Positions 7,040 to 10,765 of a stretch of 10,765 nt of DNA are shown piece by piece. Each line of letters starts with the position of its first letter. Within the stretch, counting starts at the first letter, position 1. The notes beneath the pieces were generated by a model. It had not been told where the DNA came from, did no database searches, and saw nothing but the letters and a program-made list of their open reading frames with translations. Both the position numbers and the translations under genes were made by a program. The stretch covers positions 12,608 through 23,372 of the forward strand of contig DUJH01000047.1 of assembly GCA_013329905.1 (NCBI GenBank). Reading direction: 5' to 3'. The stretch comes from Candidatus Thalassarchaeaceae archaeon. Lineage in GTDB: Archaea; Thermoplasmatota; Poseidoniia; Poseidoniales; Thalassarchaeaceae.

Positions 7040-7681
7040 ATGGAAGCAATCTCTGACAGTGCCCTCGCTCTGGTCTCCTCCGGTGCCTGCATTATCTACC
7101 CAACATCGACGCAGCCGGCTCTCGGTTGCATACTAACGCCGGCTGCTCTCGATAATCTATACAAGGTCAAAAAACGCCCCTCAGAAATGCCGGTGAGCGT
7201 CGGTGTGGTTAACCTTGAACAGGCTGCAAACCTCGTCGAGCTCACCGACGACATTCCCGATATTCTATCCTCGTTTCCCGAGGGCTCCCTTACCATCATC
7301 TTACCCGCGAAGGAGCCCCTCGACGCGCGCCTAGGTACAAACAAAATCGCCATTAGAGTCGTCGCTCATCCCACTGCAAAAGCACTACTGAGAGCATGCG
7401 GTCCGCTGACAGCCACCTCCGCCAACATCAGTGGCACGCAGCCCGCAGCCACCTGCGAAGAAGCGGCCGAATCTCTGCGCCAAGCAGGCCATGAGGTGGC
7501 TTTAGTGGCAGGAGAAACGCTCGGAGGCCCACCCAGTACGTTGATAGCGTGGTATTCGGTCTGTGATTTACCCGATTGTGCAAGCATAGAGGTACTGAGA
7601 GAAGGATTGGTCCCAGCTAAGGAGGTTATCGCATGGTGGAAGAATCGGACCTCAAACAGTGGCGTGACGCAGGGCATGTAG
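7040..7681 (+). CDS. tsaC: YrdC/TsaC-family threonylcarbamoyl-AMP synthase
   Basis: A 213-residue single-domain YrdC protein. Family members make threonylcarbamoyl-AMP from threonine, bicarbonate and ATP, the first step of the t6A modification at position 37 of ANN-decoding tRNAs. The K-x-R...S-x-N signature of active TsaC/Sua5 is present: K44/R46 in KKRP and S127/N129 in TATSANISG. Other marks are YPTST (20-24), EGSLTIILPA (81-90), RVVAHP (106-111), PSTLI (165-169) and IEVLREGL (183-190). The usual YGLG after YPT is replaced by QPALG. There is no C-terminal Sua5 domain. YciO-like paralogues are the alternative, but the intact signature argues for TsaC. The ATG at 7040 is preferred; a GTG at 7031 directly after the RDD stop would add three residues, and GAGG lies only three bases before the ATG. 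The 3' end overlaps the aminopeptidase gene by 49 bases. Confidence 0.85.
   Translation: MEAISDSALALVSSGACIIYPTSTQPALGCILTPAALDNLYKVKKRPSEMPVSVGVVNLEQAANLVELTDDIPDILSSFPEGSLTIILPAKEPLDARLGTNKIAIRVVAHPTAKALLRACGPLTATSANISGTQPAATCEEAAESLRQAGHEVALVAGETLGGPPSTLIAWYSVCDLPDCASIEVLREGLVPAKEVIAWWKNRTSNSGVTQGM
7621..7635 (+). promoter_or_regulatory. Strong internal ribosome binding site for map
   Basis: GGAGGT sits inside the last codons of the TsaC gene, seven bases before the ATG at 7633. It settles the aminopeptidase start inside the upstream gene and suggests that both proteins are made from one message. Confidence 0.8.
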
Positions 7682-8646
7682 CCCGAAGAACGCTTGAAGG
7701 AATCAAGGGCGAGATCGTCGCTGGCAAAGCTTGGGATGAAGTAATTGATTCTGCTGAACGCTTCATTCGTCGACACGGTGGGACTCCTGCTTTCCCAGTC
7801 ACTATCTCGGTCAACGACATAGCCGCCCATTACACAACGGATTCTCGTCAGAATTCACCTGAAGGATTCGAGGGGGAGCTGATCTTCCAGGATGGCGACC
7901 TCGTCAAACTCGATGTCGGCGTGCACATCACTGGAGCTCTAGCCGACAACGCGATGACAATCGAAGTCGGGAACGGTGGAAATCACACCGATCAGATCAA
8001 GGCGGCACGGGAGGCAAGGGATGCTTCAATCGAGAAGATGCATCCTGGGACACCTTGGCATGAAGTCGGTGCGGCGGCGGAACAAGTCCACACCGACGCT
8101 GGATTCCAACCAATTCGCAATCTTTGCGGGCATGAATTGAAGCGCTGGAATCTACATGCTGGTACGTCGATTCCAGCCTACGCTTGCGGCCCTGAGAGCC
8201 CCGGATTCAAGGGCTCAGTCGAGCTCGGAAGCGTCTATGCTGTCGAACCATTCAACACAACTGGAAAGAGCGGGATGATCGAGAATATCCCTCCAACTCA
8301 TTCGAGCAATATCTATCGCGTAACGGGAGATGTCACAATTCGAAAGGCGATGTTAAAGGGCAAATTGAAGCCGCTTGGTGCGACGATGGCGCGGTATATC
8401 GAGGAGCGCTATCACACCTTGCCTTTCGCTGAGCGCTGGGCATATCCGCTCCTCGAAAAGCCATTCCCAGGAGAAGAGGAAGACGTTCTACGAAAGAAGT
8501 GGAATGCACTTGTGAAGAAGCTGATTTCGATTCGGTTCCTCGAGACTTACGCTGCTCTGCGCTGTGAAGATCGAGGAATGATTGGTCAGTTCGAGCATAC
8601 TGTCTGGATAACTGAGGGCGGGCCGGAAGTGCTCAGCATCGAGTGA
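7633..8646 (+). CDS. map: Methionine aminopeptidase, type II (archaeal)
   Basis: Removes the initiator methionine from nascent proteins with small second residues; cytosolic, with a two-metal centre. All five metal ligands are seen: D94 (KLDVG), D105 (ALADNA), H167 (LCGHELKRW), E205 (YAVEPF) and E321 (GQFEHTVW). The substrate-side histidines are H66 (DIAAHYT) and H175 (NLHAG). GHELKRWNLHAG followed by IENIPP and then, near the C-terminus, TLPFAERW and FLETYA marks type II; the domain inserted between E205 and E321 is what separates it from bacterial type I. At 337 residues it is longer than the roughly 295 of Pyrococcus MAP, with small additions around 72-85 and 275-295. The first 25 residues match the Pyrococcus N-terminus, which confirms the overlapping start. 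It closes the plus-strand cluster; no clear T-run terminator follows. Confidence 0.96.
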   Translation: MVEESDLKQWRDAGHVARRTLEGIKGEIVAGKAWDEVIDSAERFIRRHGGTPAFPVTISVNDIAAHYTTDSRQNSPEGFEGELIFQDGDLVKLDVGVHITGALADNAMTIEVGNGGNHTDQIKAAREARDASIEKMHPGTPWHEVGAAAEQVHTDAGFQPIRNLCGHELKRWNLHAGTSIPAYACGPESPGFKGSVELGSVYAVEPFNTTGKSGMIENIPPTHSSNIYRVTGDVTIRKAMLKGKLKPLGATMARYIEERYHTLPFAERWAYPLLEKPFPGEEEDVLRKKWNALVKKLISIRFLETYAALRCEDRGMIGQFEHTVWITEGGPEVLSIE

Positions 8647-8936
8647 TTCAGCCCGATGTCTTTCACCATAGCAGAATCGCCGAGGTGGTGCGGTTTCTGA
8701 AACTTAACAGGCGCTCAGTGCATCGTTCTATGGTCTTGAGCGGCTTTTCGCACAACGATTATCAATCGCGGGCTCCAAGCCTTAGTCGTACGGGGCCGTT
8801 GAGGTTCTCGCTGAGTGCATCCCATCCCCTCGCCTGTGTCTCTCGCCCTGTACACCTACTGAATGCGGCCGGCAGGCTCGCCGTGTGGCATTGAGAGTAG
8901 AAAAATCCTGCCGAGTCTGGAGAATTAGTCTACGAT
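8647..8936. other. 290-base convergent intergenic region, no gene supported
   Basis: This gap lies between the 3' ends of map and the EamA gene. An 83-codon open frame from a GTG at 8643 has unlikely composition (rich in S, R and H) and no family pattern. A tRNA-like opening at 8671 (GCAGAAT...GCCGAGGTGGT) has no matching 3' acceptor arm. There is a near-perfect direct repeat, CGCTCAGTGCATC (8712-8724) and CGCTGAGTGCATC (8809-8821), and two small back-to-back hairpins, CGATT-ATC-AATCG (8756-8768) and GGCT-CCA-AGCC (8771-8781). A structured RNA is possible but unproven. Confidence 0.4.
8901..8905 (-). terminator. T-run terminator after the BolA-Grx-EamA cluster
   Basis: The minus strand has TTTTT about 32 bases past the EamA stop codon, with no strong stem before it. 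A bare T-run of this kind is the usual archaeal termination signal. Confidence 0.45.
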
Positions 8937-9857
8937 TTAATCTGTAGATTGAGTACTATCTTCAGTGGCTCCGAAGAGGGTCACTGCGATGATTGCGGAG
9001 AAGATGAGAATCATGCCCGTAGACTGCTGCATCGATGGGGTTTCTGAAAGCAGCAGAACGCCCCAGACAATGGTCAAAACAGGCTGGAGCAGTACTGCGA
9101 ATGATGTGTGTGCGGCTGGTAGTCGCGGAAGCGCATAGGTGATGGCAATCCAGCCGCCGACCTGGCAAGTGATTGCCAGTAGTAGCAACCAGCCGTGTCC
9201 GGGCCAAGTGATTGTGTGGTCGATGGCCTCGATGCCGATGCCTGACAGAGGCATCGAACCGAGAACGAGTAATCCGATAGTGGCTCCAGCGGTCGCATCG
9301 AATTGAGGGTTGAATGCAGGCGCACCAATTCGATTCGATTGGCGATAGAGAATCAAGAAAGAGGAATAGAATATGGCCGCTACGATTCCTCCGATGACGC
9401 CCTTGACTGGGTCATCACCATAGGGATCGGCGTCCCAAATCCCTGAAATCAAAACCAATCCAAACATCACCATTGGAAGAGCGAGTAGGATGTAGCGATT
9501 CGGTCGCTCTCCAAGTATCCACCAACTTACCAAAGTGACGATGATGACCTGCGAATTCCCAATCATCGTCGCAATACCGCTGCCGATGTAATCGATAGCG
9601 CTGTGATAGCCAGCGAAATCAATCGCCAATAATACGCCGGCACCAAAGGCCATCCAGCGCGAGCGAGAGTTGCGTCCATCCTCGCGCTTCGAAGTCCAAA
9701 CTAACAATCCGAGCAGGGGTAAAGCGTACATCATGCGATAGAAAGCCCCGGTCAGGGGGGTAGTATCCGAGCGAATGTAAAGAAGAGGGGCAAATGAGAT
9801 CACAGTGGCTCCAGCCAGCGCTATCAACATTGTTCGACGGTCCTCGGCCGTCGCCAT
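8937..9857 (-). CDS. EamA/DMT-family transporter
   Basis: A 306-residue integral membrane protein with about ten membrane segments (roughly 9-28, 36-54, 67-83, 94-114, 121-140, 153-171, 186-206, 220-243, 250-271, 277-296), arranged as two EamA repeats. Each repeat ends in the familiar motif at the segment 4-5 or 9-10 turn: LGERP at 115-119 and LSETP at 270-274. Family members (RhaT, YdcZ, RarD and others) export amino acids or other small metabolites; the substrate cannot be told from sequence. The ATG at 9857 has GAGG seven bases upstream and lies nine bases after the glutaredoxin stop, so it is the last gene of the BolA-Grx cluster. Its link to Fe-S work is unclear and may be only shared transcription. 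Confidence 0.9.
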   Translation of the reverse strand: MATAEDRRTMLIALAGATVISFAPLLYIRSDTTPLTGAFYRMMYALPLLGLLVWTSKREDGRNSRSRWMAFGAGVLLAIDFAGYHSAIDYIGSGIATMIGNSQVIIVTLVSWWILGERPNRYILLALPMVMFGLVLISGIWDADPYGDDPVKGVIGGIVAAIFYSSFLILYRQSNRIGAPAFNPQFDATAGATIGLLVLGSMPLSGIGIEAIDHTITWPGHGWLLLLAITCQVGGWIAITYALPRLPAAHTSFAVLLQPVLTIVWGVLLLSETPSMQQSTGMILIFSAIIAVTLFGATEDSTQSTD

Positions 9858-9866
9858 GTAATCGCC

Positions 9867-10214
9867 TCACTCGGAGGCATTTTCGCCATCGGCGACCATC
9901 TGTAGTAACTCGCCTGATTGATACATTTCAAGAGCAAGGTCAGAGCCTCCAATCAGCTCTCCATTGATGAAAATCTGCGGTATGGTGGGGAAGTCTGACC
10001 ACTCCTTCAATGCGGGTCTAGCCCTGTGATCCGCGAGGACATTGACACAAGCAAATGTGTCTATCCCTAACTCAGCAGTAATTGAGCTGAGGACTTGCGC
10101 CCCCCTTGCAGAGAATCCACACTGAGGTTGCTCGGGCGTACCCTTCATAAAAATCACAATTTGGTTTTCTTCAACAACTTGTTGCAGTTCTTCTGGTGTC
10201 CAATTGAAAGTCAT
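9867..10214 (-). CDS. grxD: Monothiol CGFS glutaredoxin (Grx4/GrxD type)
   Basis: A 115-residue single-domain monothiol glutaredoxin that holds a [2Fe-2S] cluster across a homodimer, or with BolA, and passes it on. Key sites: FMKGTPEQPQCGFS at 22-35, with the conserved lysine K24 and the CGFS site C32-S35; WSDFPTIPQIF at 72-82, carrying the cis-proline TIP; and GGSD at 89-92, which binds glutathione. It closely parallels E. coli GrxD in length and motifs, with no thioredoxin extension. The ATG at 10214 is preferred: GGAGTGA lies five bases upstream, and the GTG at 10223 is part of that site and overlaps the BolA stop. The gap from the BolA stop codon is five bases, so the two are surely co-translated. 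Which low-molecular-weight thiol serves an archaeal host is an open question, since many archaea lack glutathione. Confidence 0.95.
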   Translation of the reverse strand: MTFNWTPEELQQVVEENQIVIFMKGTPEQPQCGFSARGAQVLSSITAELGIDTFACVNVLADHRARPALKEWSDFPTIPQIFINGELIGGSDLALEMYQSGELLQMVADGENASE

Positions 10215-10219
10215 TTTCT

Positions 10220-10546
10220 TCACTCCTTTTCCGGTCTACGGATGTGCACTCCGAAGAACTTCATCTCGTCCTCGCCGTGGGGGTCAAAAGATGTGTCCCC
10301 CGCCTCCTGTGCCTGAGTTGGCGTCATACACTTGAGGTCAAGCGCGTGGACTAAGTTCTGCGCCATATGATGTTTGAAGTGACGCAGAATCGGGCGTTGT
10401 CGCTGCAACGGCCGTACCCCTTCGAAGCTCTCGGAGATGACTCGAACGTGGAAATGGTCGCCGCTACCGTGCAAATCCTTCGCCTCCACGGTCGCGTCGG
10501 GGACCACCTTCAGGACTTCCCCAACCATCCACTGTTCCGTGACCAT
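10220..10546 (-). CDS. bolA: BolA/IbaG-family protein with C-terminal extension
   Basis: A 108-residue partner of CGFS glutaredoxins in Fe-S cluster handling. The core matches the BolA fold: VLKVVPDATVEAKDL (11-25), GDHFHVRVISESFEG (29-43), a basic QRQRPILRHFKHH segment (48-60), and the hallmark VHALDLK (66-72), where H67 is the conserved histidine that ligates the shared cluster in BolA2-Grx complexes. H26, H31, H33 and C73 are further possible ligands. After MTPTQA the protein has a further 28 residues (about 81-108), acidic and then basic, that are not in E. coli IbaG and resemble nothing I recognise. The start is uncertain: the ATG at 10546 is chosen, but the ATG at 10528 also fits the family and neither has a good ribosome binding site; a longer GTG-type start would add a proline- and histidine-rich tail. 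It is the first gene of the cluster. Confidence 0.88.
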   Translation of the reverse strand: MVTEQWMVGEVLKVVPDATVEAKDLHGSGDHFHVRVISESFEGVRPLQRQRPILRHFKHHMAQNLVHALDLKCMTPTQAQEAGDTSFDPHGEDEMKFFGVHIRRPEKE

Positions 10547-10598
10547 CACGAGGGGGTTGGGTGGGTGTGATTTGAATGCTCGCGCGTGTATGAATGGC

Positions 10599-10603
10599 AA
10601 AAA
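10599..10603 (-). terminator. T-run directly after the epimerase stop codon
   Basis: The minus strand reads TGA-TTTTT-GCC, so a T5 run starts right after the stop. It fits an archaeal terminator separating the epimerase gene from the BolA cluster, whose own promoter should then lie in 10547-10598; no convincing TATA element is visible there. Confidence 0.45.
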
Positions 10604-10765
10604 TCAATGGCCAAGGGCTGAATTTATTGCTGCAAGATTCTCAGCTATTGTTCCACGGTCGTTAATGAGACCACTACCGACAACTGCTACATCGATTCCC
10701 CATTCTGCGACCATGGCTGAGTTGTGGTCTTTGATACCGCCGTCGATCATCAATTTGGTTTGGCG
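10604..10765 (-). CDS. rpe: Ribulose-phosphate 3-epimerase-like protein (C-terminal 53 residues)
   Basis: Only the last 53 residues are in the window; the rest lies beyond the right edge. The fragment carries two phosphate-binding stretches of ribulose-phosphate barrels in the right order: LMIDGGIKDHN (5-15), like the VDGG.n of RPE, and IDVAVVGSGLIND (24-36), like the d.lVaGSaif loop, followed by a final helix ending in ALGH. RPE interconverts ribulose-5-phosphate and xylulose-5-phosphate in the pentose phosphate pathway. Related barrels, such as hexulose-6-phosphate synthase, are the alternative; the N-terminal metal-binding histidines that would decide are not visible. Confidence 0.7.
   Translation of the reverse strand, partial: RQTKLMIDGGIKDHNSAMVAEWGIDVAVVGSGLINDRGTIAENLAAINSALGH

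Noticed and set aside
8671..8790. tRNA-like opening GCAGAAT...GCCGAGGTGGT
   Set aside because: No complementary 3' acceptor stem, no GGTTCRA T-arm and no convincing anticodon arm were found, even allowing for an intron.
8643..8894. 83-codon frame overlapping the map stop codon
   Set aside because: The GTGA overlap is tempting, but the product has unlike composition, no motif and no ribosome binding site of its own.
10547..10600. N-terminal extension of BolA to 126 residues
   Set aside because: The extra residues are proline- and histidine-rich, lie in the likely promoter region, and fall outside the BolA fold.

Overview
The window looks like a piece of an archaeal chromosome with moderate-to-high G+C. 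The best single pointer is a methionine aminopeptidase of the archaeal/eukaryotic type II, supported by an SF1 helicase of the IGHMBP2/Dna2-like type common in archaea and by GGTG/GGAGG ribosome binding sites in very tight gene clusters. Bacterial-type genes are mixed in: an AceE-type homodimeric pyruvate dehydrogenase E1, a CGFS monothiol glutaredoxin and a BolA protein. That mosaic fits an aerobic marine euryarchaeon such as Marine Group II (Ca. Poseidoniales). This placement is inference; no rRNA or other marker gene is present to confirm it.

Layout. Bases 1-4383 are read on the minus strand: a Cys4-zinc-ribbon/SAP-domain protein (4383->3007), then a RimJ/RimL-like GNAT acetyltransferase (2912->2355), then the pyruvate dehydrogenase E1 gene aceE (2281->1), which runs off the left edge. 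The 73-base spacer before aceE holds two perfect GC-rich hairpins, one of which buries most of the aceE ribosome binding site. From a divergent promoter region (4384-4523), a plus-strand cluster runs to 8646: SF1 helicase, RDD-family membrane protein, TsaC/YrdC-family protein, and type II methionine aminopeptidase. Its genes are separated by 8 or 9 bases or overlap by 49 bases. Bases 8647-8936 hold no gene I can support. Bases 8937-10546 are a minus-strand cluster read as BolA -> CGFS glutaredoxin -> EamA/DMT transporter. At the right edge is the C-terminal end of a ribulose-phosphate 3-epimerase-like TIM barrel (10765->10604).

How the genes may work together. The plus-strand cluster joins RNA/DNA unwinding, tRNA t6A modification (threonylcarbamoyl-AMP synthesis) and N-terminal methionine removal, so it leans toward translation and nucleic-acid housekeeping. 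BolA and CGFS glutaredoxin are known partners that hold a shared [2Fe-2S] cluster, so the right-hand cluster is probably an Fe-S trafficking module with a metabolite exporter attached. AceE decarboxylates pyruvate toward acetyl-CoA; its E2 and E3 partners are not in the window. No mobile elements, CRISPR arrays, rRNA or tRNA genes were found.
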